A DNA stretch of 64,000 bases from Streptomyces sp. Ru71 (GTDB lineage Bacteria > Actinomycetota > Actinomycetes > Streptomycetales > Streptomycetaceae), in NCBI RefSeq assembly GCF_002920535.1, contig NZ_PQSS01000028.1:22319-86318 (forward strand), given 5' to 3'. Of this stretch, positions 1-7,224 are shown in pieces. A model generated the notes under the pieces. That model was not told the DNA's origin. It saw only the letters and a program-made list of their open reading frames with translations, and ran no database searches. Position 1 is the first letter of the stretch. Each line of letters opens with the position of its first letter. The position numbers and the translations under genes are program-made.

Positions 1-1
1 G

Positions 2-196
2 GCGATCCACCCGCGCCAGCTTCCGGTGATCGAGCGGGCCTATCTGCCGACTGCCCGGGAGATCGAGGACGCGGAGGAGGTGCTCAAGGCGGCGGCCGCC
101 CATCAGGGCGCCCAGGCCCTGCCCGACGGCCGCTTCATCGACGCGGCGGCGGTGACGGCGGCCCACCGCACCCTGGACCTGGCCCGCCGCCGCTGA
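2..196 (+). CDS. C-terminal fragment of a CitE/HpcH-type CoA ester lyase (5' end outside window)
   Basis: Only the last 64 codons are present; the gene enters from the left edge and stops at TGA 194-196. The visible part reads as an alpha-helical tail with YLPTAREIEDAEEVLKAA, then DGRFIDAAAVTAAHRTLDLA. That arrangement is typical of the C-terminus of HpcH/HpaI aldolase/citrate lyase beta-subunit family proteins, which cleave or form malyl-CoA or citramalyl-CoA type thioesters using Mg2+. The catalytic barrel is not in the window, so substrate cannot be judged. The gene converges on lgt, with a shared terminator hairpin between them. Confidence 0.6.
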   Translation, partial: AIHPRQLPVIERAYLPTAREIEDAEEVLKAAAAHQGAQALPDGRFIDAAAVTAAHRTLDLARRR

Positions 197-231
197 CCGC
201 CTTCAGCATGTGGAAGAGCGCCCGGCATGGC

Positions 232-263
232 GAAGGGCGCCCGGAAGACTCCGGGCGCCCTTC
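232..263. terminator. Bidirectional hairpin between the lyase gene and lgt
   Basis: A perfect 14-bp stem (GAAGGGCGCCCGGA at 232-245 pairing with 250-263) closes a 4-base loop. It lies between two convergent stop codons. There is no clear T-run, as is usual for Streptomyces terminators. Confidence 0.75.
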
Positions 264-284
264 ATGGCCGTATGAGGTGAGGGG

Positions 285-1262
285 TCAGGTCTTCTTGGGC
301 GCGGACCCGGCCTCGTCCTTCGCCTCGTCGTCCACCGCGTCCTCGGGCTCCGCCTCGGCGTCCTTCCCGGCGCTCTCCGCCTCGCCCTCGGCCTCACCCT
401 CACCGGCGCCCTCGCCGCCGGTGGGCTCCCCGACCTGCTCGGCGACGGCCCCCGGTTCGACGACCGCTTCGCGGCCCGGCCGCTTCTTCGCCGACAGCAC
501 GATGTAGAGCACCGCGAGCAGGAACACGAGCAGCGCGGTCCAGTTGTTCAGGCGCAGGCCGAGGATGTGGTGCGCGTCGTCCACGCGCAGGTACTCGGTC
601 CAGAACCGGCCCACGCAGTACGCGGCCACGTACAGCGCGAACGCCCGGCCGTGCCCCAGCTTGAAGCGGCGGTCGGCCCAGATGACGAGCAGGGCGACGC
701 CGATGCACCACAGCGACTCGTACAGGAACGTGGGGTGGTAGGTGCCGGGCACCCGCCCGTCCGAGGACGACGTGATCTTCAGTGCCCAGGGCAGGTCGGT
801 CGGCTTGCCGTACAGCTCCTGGTTGAACCAGTTGCCCCAGCGGCCGATCGCCTGGGCCAGGGCGATGCCGGGGGCCACGGCGTCGGCGTACGCCGGCATC
901 GGGATGCCCCGGCGGCGGCAGCCGATCCACGCGCCCAGCGCGCCGAGCGCGATCGCGCCCCAGATGCCGAGGCCGCCCTCCCAGACCTTGAAGGCGTCCA
1001 CCCAGTCACGGCCCTCGCTGAAGTACAGCTCGTAGTCCGTGATCACGTGGTACAGACGTCCGCCGACCAGGCCGAAGGGCACCGCCCAGACCGCGATGTC
1101 CGCGACCGTGCCGGCCCGCCCGCCGCGGGCGATCCAGCGCTTGTTGCCGAGCCAGACGGCAACGAAGACGCCGATGATGATGCAGAAGGCGTAGCCGCGC
1201 AGCGGAATGGGCCCGAGGTACAGCACTCCGCGCGACGGGCTGGGAATGTAGGCAAGTTCCAT
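285..1262 (-). CDS. lgt: Prolipoprotein diacylglyceryl transferase
   Basis: This membrane enzyme moves diacylglycerol from phosphatidylglycerol to the lipobox cysteine of prolipoproteins, the first step of lipoprotein maturation. The 325-residue product has seven or so hydrophobic segments and the Lgt signature GRWGNWFNQELYG at residues 140-152. A WEGGLGIWG loop lies near residues 94-102, where proteobacterial enzymes have HGGL; the E variant is, as far as I recall, usual in actinobacteria. Residues from about 260 to 325 form an acidic Glu/Ala/Gly-rich cytoplasmic tail absent from short Lgt proteins. ATG 1262 (MELAYIPSPSRG) is chosen because upstream in-frame codons read into low-complexity sequence. 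lspA, the later enzyme in the same pathway, lies at 42144-42743. Confidence 0.95.
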   Translation of the reverse strand: MELAYIPSPSRGVLYLGPIPLRGYAFCIIIGVFVAVWLGNKRWIARGGRAGTVADIAVWAVPFGLVGGRLYHVITDYELYFSEGRDWVDAFKVWEGGLGIWGAIALGALGAWIGCRRRGIPMPAYADAVAPGIALAQAIGRWGNWFNQELYGKPTDLPWALKITSSSDGRVPGTYHPTFLYESLWCIGVALLVIWADRRFKLGHGRAFALYVAAYCVGRFWTEYLRVDDAHHILGLRLNNWTALLVFLLAVLYIVLSAKKRPGREAVVEPGAVAEQVGEPTGGEGAGEGEAEGEAESAGKDAEAEPEDAVDDEAKDEAGSAPKKT

Positions 1263-1390
1263 GGCAAGGTCGACGCTACCGTGCCGGACCCGGCCGACGG
1301 CAGGCGGCCCGGCTACGGGTCCATAACGGGGCCGTGCGAGAACGCCGCAGGACGCCGCCCGGCCTCCGGCTGTGGCCGCCGCGCCCTCGC

Positions 1391-2167
1391 TCAGCCCTTG
1401 GCGGCCTCCTGGACCATCTGCTTCAGCTTCGCCGGGGTCATCGTCTGGTCCTGGTAGATGTTCTTGCCGTTGAGCAGCACGGTCGGGGTGCCCTGGAAGC
1501 CGCCCTTCTGGAACGCCTGGTGGGACTTGGCGACCCAGCTGTTGTGCTTGCCGTCCTCGACGCAGGAACGGAAGGCGGGGGTGTCCAGGCCGGGGACCTT
1601 GCCTGCCAGCTCGATCAGCTTGCTGTCCTGGGCGTAGGCGTCGTCGGTCTCCTTGGGCTGGTTCTGGTAGAGCACGTCGTGGTACGCGGTGAACTTCCCC
1701 GCGTCCTGGGCGCAGGCCGCGGCGTTCGCGGCGTGCCGGGAGCCGCTGCCGCCGAGGTTGCCGTCGATCAGGGTGACCAGGTGGTACTCGGCCTTGAGCA
1801 GGCCGGCGCCGGTGAGCTCGTGGATCGTCGGTCTGTACGCGGCCTCGAAGGCCTGGCAGGCCGGGCAGCGGAAGTCCTCCCAGACGACGAGCGTCGACTT
1901 GGCGCCGTCCTTGCCGACCGGGATGGCCAGGGCGTCCTTGCCCTGCGCGCCCGAGGGGGCGACGACCGGGCCCGCGCTGCTGCTTCCCTTGTCCTTGCCC
2001 GCGTTCGCGGCGACGACGCCGATCACCGCCGCCAGGCCGAGCACGCACACGACGCTGGCCCCGACGATCAGGGCACGCCTGCGCTTCTCGGCGGCTTTCT
2101 GCTTCTCGCGCTCGACCGCCAGCCGCTCCCTGGCGGTGCGCTTTCCGTCACGGTTCTTCTCGCTCAC
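1391..2167 (-). CDS. Membrane-anchored DsbA-like thioredoxin-fold protein
   Basis: The 258-residue product starts with a highly charged cytoplasmic stretch (residues 1-31, rich in Arg, Lys and Glu), has one transmembrane segment at about 32-54, then an extracellular thioredoxin-like DsbA domain. The redox motif is CPAC at residues 101-104, within WEDFRCPACQAFE. Family knowledge suggests a thiol-disulfide oxidoreductase acting on exported proteins; the substrate is unknown. Near the C-terminus, GGFQGTPTVLLNG contains the cis-proline loop expected of the fold. It lies downstream of trpA but is separated by a strong hairpin, so it probably has its own promoter. A paralogue with the same layout and a CPVC motif is at 32526-33338. 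Confidence 0.88.
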   Translation of the reverse strand: MSEKNRDGKRTARERLAVEREKQKAAEKRRRALIVGASVVCVLGLAAVIGVVAANAGKDKGSSSAGPVVAPSGAQGKDALAIPVGKDGAKSTLVVWEDFRCPACQAFEAAYRPTIHELTGAGLLKAEYHLVTLIDGNLGGSGSRHAANAAACAQDAGKFTAYHDVLYQNQPKETDDAYAQDSKLIELAGKVPGLDTPAFRSCVEDGKHNSWVAKSHQAFQKGGFQGTPTVLLNGKNIYQDQTMTPAKLKQMVQEAAKG

Positions 2168-2180
2168 ACCCCCAGAACGA

Positions 2181-2209
2181 ACCGGGGAGGCGCATTGCGC
2201 CTCCCCGGT
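2181..2209 (-). terminator. Terminator hairpin after trpA
   Basis: A perfect 13-bp stem (ACCGGGGAGGCGC at 2181-2193 pairing with 2197-2209) has a 3-base loop. It sits between the trpA stop and the start of the DsbA-like gene on the same strand, marking the end of the trpCMBA transcript. Confidence 0.75.
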
Positions 2210-2275
2210 CCCAGGTCCACCCGTTCGAGTGACCGTATGTCTGGATTGTTACGTTACGCCGTGCGGTCTGTCCCG

Positions 2276-3094
2276 TTACGCCTGGCCACGCACGCCCTGG
2301 GCGAGCTCGCCGGCGAGGGCGCGCACCGCCTCCAGGCCGGCCTCGTGGTCCGGGGCGTCCAGCATCCGCTTGACGAAGGCCGAGCCGACGATCACACCGT
2401 CGGCGAAGCCGGCCACCTCGGCGGCCTGGGCGCGGTTGGACACGCCGAGGCCGACGCAGACGGGCAGGCCGGTGCCGGTGGCGCGGGTGCGGCCCACCAG
2501 GTCCTGGGCCTGTGCGCCGACCGACTCACGGGTGCCGGTGACACCCATCAGGGAGGCGGCGTAGACGAAGCCGCTGCCCGCCGCGGTGATCTCGGCGAGC
2601 CGCTTGTCCTTGCTGCTGGGCGCCACGACGAACACGGTCGCGAGCCCGTGCTTGTCGGCGTGCTCCCGCCACAGCGCCGACTCCTGCACCGGCAGGTCGG
2701 GCAGGATGCAGCCCGCGCCGCCGGCCTCGGCCAGCTCGGCGGTGAACCGCTCGACGCCGTAGCGGTCGATGGGGTTCCAGTACGTCATGACCAGGACGGG
2801 CTTGCCGGTGGCCTGGTGGGCCTCGCGCACCGTCCGCATCACGTCGGCGATCTTCACGCCGCCGCGCAGGGCGATGTCGTCGGCGGTCTGGATGACCGGG
2901 CCGTCCAGGACGGGGTCGCTGTGCGGCAGGCCCACCTCGACGACGTCGGCGCCGCCGTCGAAGACGGCCTTGACCGCCTCGATGCCGCCGTCCACGGTCG
3001 GGAACCCGGCCGGCAGGTAGGCGATGAGGGCGGAGCGGCCCTCGGCCTTGGCGGCGGCCAGGGTGTCGGTCAGAAGCTGAATGTTCCCGCTCAC
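2276..3094 (-). CDS. trpA: Tryptophan synthase alpha chain
   Basis: It cleaves indole-3-glycerol phosphate to indole and glyceraldehyde 3-phosphate, passing indole through a tunnel to TrpB. The 272-residue product has the usual family length. The catalytic pair is Glu53 and Asp64 in the motif EVGLPHSDPVLDGP, and the loop TGTRES near residue 185 fits the phosphate-binding side. Its ATG at 3094 overlaps the trpB stop by 4 bp (ATGA), so translation is likely coupled to trpB. It is the last gene of the trpC-trpM-trpB-trpA cluster. Confidence 0.97.
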   Translation of the reverse strand: MSGNIQLLTDTLAAAKAEGRSALIAYLPAGFPTVDGGIEAVKAVFDGGADVVEVGLPHSDPVLDGPVIQTADDIALRGGVKIADVMRTVREAHQATGKPVLVMTYWNPIDRYGVERFTAELAEAGGAGCILPDLPVQESALWREHADKHGLATVFVVAPSSKDKRLAEITAAGSGFVYAASLMGVTGTRESVGAQAQDLVGRTRATGTGLPVCVGLGVSNRAQAAEVAGFADGVIVGSAFVKRMLDAPDHEAGLEAVRALAGELAQGVRGQA

Positions 3095-4374
3095 TTGGCG
3101 TCCCCCTCGATCTCCGCCGTGTCGGCCTCGTTCGCCGCCACCTCCGCGTCCGTGTCGTACAGCCCGAAGTAGCGCGCGGCGGTGTCCATGTCCTTGTCGC
3201 CGCGGCCGGACAGGTTGACCACGATCAGGCCGTCCTCGCCCAGCTCACGGCCGACCTCCAGGGCGCCGGCGAGGGCGTGGGCGCTCTCGATGGCCGGGAT
3301 GATGCCCTCGGTGCGCGACAGCAGGCGCAGCGCCTGCATCGCGGCGTCGTCCGTGACCGCGCGGTACTCGCCGCGGCCGGAGTCCTTGAGGTAGGAGTGC
3401 TCGGGACCGATGCCCGGGTAGTCCAGACCGGCCGAGATGGAGTACGGCTCGGTGATCTGGCCCTCCTCGTCCTGCAGGACGTAGGAGCGCGAACCGTGCA
3501 GGATGCCCGGCTCGCCGGCGGTCAGCGTGGCCGCGTGCTCACCGGTCTCGACGCCGTGACCGGCGGGCTCGCAGCCGATGAGGCGGACGCCCTCGTCGGG
3601 GATGAAGGCGTGGAAGAGGCCGATGGCGTTGGAGCCGCCGCCGACGCAGGCGATCGCGGCGTCGGGGAGGCGGCCGGCCCGCTCCAGGAGCTGGCGGCGG
3701 GCCTCGACGCCGATCACGCGGTGGAAGTCGCGGACCATCGCCGGGAAGGGGTGGGGACCGGCGACCGTGCCGAACAGGTAGTGGGTGTGGTCGACGTTGG
3801 CGACCCAGTCGCGGAACGCCTCGTTGATGGCGTCCTTCAGCGTGCGGCTGCCGGACTTCACGGCCACGACCTCGGCGCCGAGCATGCGCATGCGGGCGAC
3901 GTTGAGGGCCTGGCGCCGGGTGTCGATCTCACCCATGTAGATCGTGCACTCCAGGCCGAACAGCGCGCAGGCGGTGGCCGTGGCGACGCCGTGCTGACCG
4001 GCACCGGTCTCGGCGATCACCCGGGTCTTGCCCATGCGCTTGGTGAGCAGGGCCTGGCCGAGCACGTTGTTGATCTTGTGCGAGCCGGTGTGGTTGAGGT
4101 CCTCACGCTTGAGGAACACGCGGGCGCCGCCGGCGTGTTCGGCGAAGCGGGGGACTTCCGTCAGGGCTGACGGGCGGCCGGTGTAGTTGACCAGGAGGTC
4201 GTCGAGTTCCCTGGCGAACTCGGGGTCGTTCTTGGCCTTGTCGTACTCGACGGCCACCTCGTCCACGGCGGCCACGAGGGCCTCCGGGATGAACTTGCCG
4301 CCGAACTCTCCGAAGTAGCCTGCGGAGTTGGGGACCTGACCCTGCGGGTCGGGGATGAAGAAGTCGCTGGGCAT
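3091..4374 (-). CDS. trpB: Tryptophan synthase beta chain
   Basis: This PLP enzyme condenses indole with serine to give tryptophan. The product has 427 residues. Lys100 in HTGSHKINNVLGQ is the Schiff-base lysine, and VGGGSNAIG near residue 240 is the phosphate-binding glycine loop. The N-terminal YFGEFGGKFIPE motif is typical of TrpB1 (the partner of TrpA, not the solo TrpB2). The gene follows trpM after about 107 bases that include a GC hairpin, and overlaps trpA by 4 bp. A C-terminal acidic extension after YFGLYDTD is common in Streptomyces homologues, as I recall them. Confidence 0.97.
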   Translation of the reverse strand: MPSDFFIPDPQGQVPNSAGYFGEFGGKFIPEALVAAVDEVAVEYDKAKNDPEFARELDDLLVNYTGRPSALTEVPRFAEHAGGARVFLKREDLNHTGSHKINNVLGQALLTKRMGKTRVIAETGAGQHGVATATACALFGLECTIYMGEIDTRRQALNVARMRMLGAEVVAVKSGSRTLKDAINEAFRDWVANVDHTHYLFGTVAGPHPFPAMVRDFHRVIGVEARRQLLERAGRLPDAAIACVGGGSNAIGLFHAFIPDEGVRLIGCEPAGHGVETGEHAATLTAGEPGILHGSRSYVLQDEEGQITEPYSISAGLDYPGIGPEHSYLKDSGRGEYRAVTDDAAMQALRLLSRTEGIIPAIESAHALAGALEVGRELGEDGLIVVNLSGRGDKDMDTAARYFGLYDTDAEVAANEADTAEIEGDAK

Positions 4375-4460
4375 GCGAGTACCTCACGGTGAGTGTTCTG
4401 GGAAAAACTATTCGCCGTGGGGGCTCGGGTCGTCTGTCGGCTACCTGCCGTATGTGGCTT

Positions 4461-4494
4461 GTCGCGCAGTTCCCCGCGCCCCTATGGGGCGCGC
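4461..4494. repeat. Copy of a dispersed Streptomyces element with a hairpin between trpM and trpB
   Basis: The string GCGCAGTTCCCCGCGCCCC, preceded by GTC, occupies 4461-4482. Its 3' part pairs with 4486-4493 (CGCGCCCC / GGGGCGCG, 3-base loop TAT). The same 22-base string recurs at 21875-21896. I recall it as frequent between genes across Streptomyces. Here it lies in the leader of trpB and overlaps the end of trpM. Confidence 0.6.
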
Positions 4495-4655
4495 TGCCAT
4501 CGACGCCCGTTGACCTGCCCGGGTTCGTCTCCGATGACGTAGCGGACCCTGCGGCCGTGTACCCGGCGTGCGGGTGCGCGGCAGCCCCGGGGACGGCAGC
4601 CGCGCGCGAGGCGGGCGTACGGGTCCCTGGTCGGCAGGGTCAGCTGGTACGTCAT
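4482..4655 (-). CDS. trpM: TrpM (TrpX)-like small protein of the trp cluster
   Basis: A 57-residue reading frame starts at ATG 4655 (MTYQLTLPTRDPYARLARG) and stops at TAG 4484-4482. It is basic, with CRPRGCRAPARRVHGRRVRYV in the middle and GDEPGQVNGRRWQRAP at the end; two cysteines are five residues apart. It sits between trpC and trpB exactly where S. coelicolor carries trpX/trpM (SCO2038), a small protein reported to modulate tryptophan synthesis and differentiation. I assign it by position, size and remembered resemblance, not alignment. The start lies only 21 bases after the trpC stop, so it is likely co-translated. Its stop codon lies in the loop of a hairpin formed by a dispersed Streptomyces repeat. 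Confidence 0.75.
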   Translation of the reverse strand: MTYQLTLPTRDPYARLARGCRPRGCRAPARRVHGRRVRYVIGDEPGQVNGRRWQRAP

Positions 4656-4676
4656 CGGGGCAAGCCTAGCGGGGTC

Positions 4677-5486
4677 TCAGCCCCGGCCGTGGCGCAGTGC
4701 CGGGTGTTCGCCAGCGGCGACCAGGTCGGCGACGGCCGCCTTGGGGTCCTTGCCGGTGACCAGGGACTCGCCCACCAGGACGGCGTCGGCGCCGGCGTTG
4801 GCGTAGGCGATCAGGTCGTGCGGGCCGCGGACGCCGGACTCGGCGACCTTGACCAGGTGGTCGGGGATCTCCGGGGCGACCCGCTCGAACGTGCCGCGGT
4901 CGACCTCAAGGGTCTTGAGGTTGCGCGCGTTGACACCGATGACCTTGGCGCCGGCGTCCACGGCCCGCTCGACCTCCTCCTCGTCGTGCACCTCGACCAG
5001 CGGGGTGAGGCCGATGGAGACGGCGCGCTCGATCAGCGACTCCAGGGCCGGCTGGTCGAGGGCGGCGACGATCAGCAGCGCGAGGTCGGCGCCGTACGCG
5101 CGGGCCTCCCACAGCTGGTACGACGTGACGATGAAGTCCTTGCGCAGGACCGGGATGTCCACCCGGGCCCGGACGGCCTCCAGGTCGGCCAGCGAGCCGC
5201 CGAAGCGGCGCTGTTCGGTCAGCACGGAGATGACGGCCGCGCCGCCCGCCTCGTAGTCCGCGGCGAGCCCGGCCGGGTCGGCGATCGCGGCCAGCGCGCC
5301 CTTGGAGGGGCTGGAGCGCTTGACCTCGCAGATCACCTTGACGCCGTCGCCCTTGAGCGCGGCCACCCCGTCCTTGGCCGCGGGGGCCTTGGCCGCGCGC
5401 TCCTTGAGCTCGTCGAGGCTGACGCGCGCCTGCCGCTCCGCGAGGTCGGCACGGACTCCGTCGATGATCTCGTCGAGCACACTCAC
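4677..5486 (-). CDS. trpC: Indole-3-glycerol phosphate synthase
   Basis: It closes the indole ring from carboxyphenylamino-deoxyribulose phosphate, releasing CO2 and water. The 269-residue (beta/alpha)8 product has the diagnostic CEVKRSSPSKG motif near residue 50, and KDFIVTSYQ and GVNARNLKTLEVD further on. GTG 5486 is chosen because a good ribosome site (GGAAGGGG) lies 7-12 bases upstream and because MSVLDEII is the usual family start. It opens the trpC-trpM-trpB-trpA cluster. No run of Trp codons indicating a leader-peptide attenuator was seen in the 139 bases upstream. Confidence 0.96.
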   Translation of the reverse strand: MSVLDEIIDGVRADLAERQARVSLDELKERAAKAPAAKDGVAALKGDGVKVICEVKRSSPSKGALAAIADPAGLAADYEAGGAAVISVLTEQRRFGGSLADLEAVRARVDIPVLRKDFIVTSYQLWEARAYGADLALLIVAALDQPALESLIERAVSIGLTPLVEVHDEEEVERAVDAGAKVIGVNARNLKTLEVDRGTFERVAPEIPDHLVKVAESGVRGPHDLIAYANAGADAVLVGESLVTGKDPKAAVADLVAAGEHPALRHGRG

Positions 5487-5625
5487 GCGAGCGGCCCCCT
5501 TCCAGACGGTTGACAGTTCCAGCGACCAGGGGGGAACCATTGGTCACTGCGATGGTATCCGCCCGCGGGCCATGACCTCGCATCCGGTTGACGCCGGTCC
5601 CACTACCTGGACATTCGGTGATCGG

Positions 5626-6039
5626 TCAGGGATGGAGCCAGCCGCCGAACGGCAGGTTCCGGACAACGGTGAAGACCAGCAGCAGCCCGCCCAGCGTCCA
5701 CAGGTACGCGGGCCGGAGGTCGGGCCTGAAGGGCCGTCCGCGCACGGCGTGAACCACCCAGACGGTCCACAGCACGGCGAAGGCCAGATAGCCGAGCACG
5801 GCCGGCGCGTTGTCGTGCAGCGCGCCCGTGACGTCGCCGTGCACGACGGCGTGCGCGCTGCGCAGCCCGCCGCAGCCGGGGCAGTAGAGGCCGGTCAGGC
5901 GCAGCAGCGGGCAGGCGGGGTAGTGGCCGGGCTCGTTGGGGTCCACGGCGCCGACGTAGGCGAAGGCGCCCGCGACGGCGGCCAGGACGAGGGCGGGCGC
6001 GGCCAGCCGGCCCGGGCGTGCGTGGGTCACGTCTCGCAT
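5626..6039 (-). CDS. DUF2752 small membrane protein of the trp cluster
   Basis: The 137-residue product has three hydrophobic segments (about residues 13-33, 72-92 and 110-130). Between the first two lies YPACPLLRLTGLYCPGCGG followed by LRSAH, the conserved CPxCG-type signature of DUF2752. The paired cysteines could bind a metal or act in redox chemistry, but no function is established. Start ATG 6039 (MRDVTHARPG) is chosen because upstream codons overlap a terminator hairpin. It sits between the HGxxPAAW gene and trpC on the same strand, a position I recall as conserved in Streptomyces. This suggests, but does not prove, a role linked to tryptophan synthesis. Confidence 0.8.
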   Translation of the reverse strand: MRDVTHARPGRLAAPALVLAAVAGAFAYVGAVDPNEPGHYPACPLLRLTGLYCPGCGGLRSAHAVVHGDVTGALHDNAPAVLGYLAFAVLWTVWVVHAVRGRPFRPDLRPAYLWTLGGLLLVFTVVRNLPFGGWLHP

Positions 6040-6067
6040 TGTGCTCCCCGGTGCCTCAGGACGTCGT

Positions 6068-6107
6068 GAGGGGCGCCCCGGCACGCGTGCGTGCCCGGAC
6101 GCCCCTC
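6068..6107 (-). terminator. Hairpin between the HGxxPAAW and DUF2752 genes
   Basis: GAGGGGCG at 6068-6075 pairs with 6100-6107, and inner bases (GGCACG with CGTGCC) extend the stem. It lies after the HGxxPAAW stop and just upstream of DUF2752. Confidence 0.6.
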
Positions 6108-6126
6108 GCGGCGACGTGGGTGGTGC

Positions 6127-6390
6127 TCAGCCCTTGGCGACGGCCGCCTCGCGGTTGGCGGTGGGGCGGTCGGCCATCACCAGCGGCTCGGACGCGGACT
6201 TCGGGGCGCCCATGCCCATGGAGCGCATGACGCCGCCGGCGACACCGCCGAGGGCGGCGACGCCCAGACCGGCCCACATGCCGGCCGGCTGGGCCATCAC
6301 CACGAAGGCGCCGGCGATGCAGAAACCGATGAAGGCGATGATGACACCGGTCCAGGCGGCCGGGGTGTGTCCGTGGCTGCTGCCCGCCAT
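6127..6390 (-). CDS. HGxxPAAW-motif small membrane protein
   Basis: An 87-residue protein with the family-defining motif HGHTPAAW at residues 6-13, followed by two transmembrane helices (about 14-34 and 38-56) and a polar tail. The HGxxPAAW family is actinobacterial and has no known biochemical role. The ribosome site ACGAGGAG lies upstream of ATG 6390. The 115 bases upstream contain a tandem ACACGTA repeat (minus strand, near 6407-6424) that could be regulatory. It lies between the Trp-associated membrane protein and DUF2752, in the trp cluster. Confidence 0.85.
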   Translation of the reverse strand: MAGSSHGHTPAAWTGVIIAFIGFCIAGAFVVMAQPAGMWAGLGVAALGGVAGGVMRSMGMGAPKSASEPLVMADRPTANREAAVAKG

Positions 6391-6505
6391 TGCTTGCTCC
6401 TCGTTGCCGTATACGTGTCGTACGTGTCCGTGACGGACGTGGTGTTCGGCTCCATTGTCCCGTACGCGCGCGCGTGCCGTACGCCGGGGTGGGCCGTCGG
6501 GCGGG

Positions 6506-7144
6506 TCAGGCCGGGTCGGGGCCCGTGGGGTCCTCGCCGCGGTCGAGAGCCTTCCACAGCTCGTCCGGGCGGTCGGGGTCGTCGGCCCGGGCGGCGCGGC
6601 GCGGGCGGGGTGCGGCGGAGCGCTCGTAGCGGCCGGACATCGCGGGCCACAGGCGGCCGTAGCGCAGGGCGAGCAGACCGGCCAGCAGGATCAGGGCGCC
6701 GCCGGCGGCGGCGACGTAGGGCCAGGCCGTGTGGGTGAGGGCGGCCACGGTGGCGGAGGTGTCGCCGGAGGCGGCCGCGGCCTTGTCGTCGAGGGCGCCG
6801 CCGTCGGAGGCGCCGGCCAGGGCGGCGGCGACGGTCCCGGCGCCGGACAGGGCGAGGACCGCGGCCACGACGAACCGGCCGGCGCAGCGTACGGCGAACA
6901 CGGCGACGAGCGCGGCCAGGCCCACTATGGCGAGGGCCGCGGGCACGCCGGTGACGTCGCTGCCCTTGGCGGTCAGCGGGAAGGCGCCGCCGGCCACCGT
7001 CGCGGTGCCCTCCGCCCAGCGCTGCCGGGTGGACAGCAGCGCGACGGCCGCGCCGAGCGCTCCGCACATCAGGGCGAGGGCGAGGCTGCGGCGGCCCGAC
7101 CGGGCGGGGACGGCTTCGCTACGGGGGTGAGGTACGGCAGTCAC
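6506..7144 (-). CDS. Trp-biosynthesis-associated membrane protein (TIGR02234-like)
   Basis: The 212-residue product has four hydrophobic helices (about residues 17-37, 57-77, 84-104 and 135-160) and a charged C-terminal tail rich in Arg, Asp and Pro. Actinobacteria keep a protein of this type next to trpE, and the family is named from that context (TIGR02234). Its activity is unknown; a transport or sensing role is only a guess. GTG 7144 (VTAVPHPRSE) is chosen; a GTG three codons upstream is also possible. A strong double hairpin separates it from trpE, so it may be transcribed on its own. Confidence 0.75.
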   Translation of the reverse strand: MTAVPHPRSEAVPARSGRRSLALALMCGALGAAVALLSTRQRWAEGTATVAGGAFPLTAKGSDVTGVPAALAIVGLAALVAVFAVRCAGRFVVAAVLALSGAGTVAAALAGASDGGALDDKAAAASGDTSATVAALTHTAWPYVAAAGGALILLAGLLALRYGRLWPAMSGRYERSAAPRPRRAARADDPDRPDELWKALDRGEDPTGPDPA

Positions 7145-7161
7145 GTACTCCACTATCGCCC

Positions 7162-7218
7162 GGACCCCGGGTGAACCGTCACCCGGGGTCCCGTGAGAAG
7201 CACCCCACCGTGGTGGGG
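7162..7218 (-). terminator. Double hairpin after trpE
   Basis: The first hairpin has CCCCACC at 7203-7209 pairing with 7212-7218. The second, stronger one has a perfect 13-bp stem (GGACCCCGGGTGA at 7162-7174 with 7179-7191) and a 4-base loop. Both lie between the trpE stop and the next gene on the same strand. Confidence 0.8.
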
Positions 7219-7224
7219 CGTGCC

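Noticed and set aside
5487..5625. Possible trp leader peptide/attenuator before trpC
   Set aside because: No cluster of TGG codons and no competing hairpins were found.
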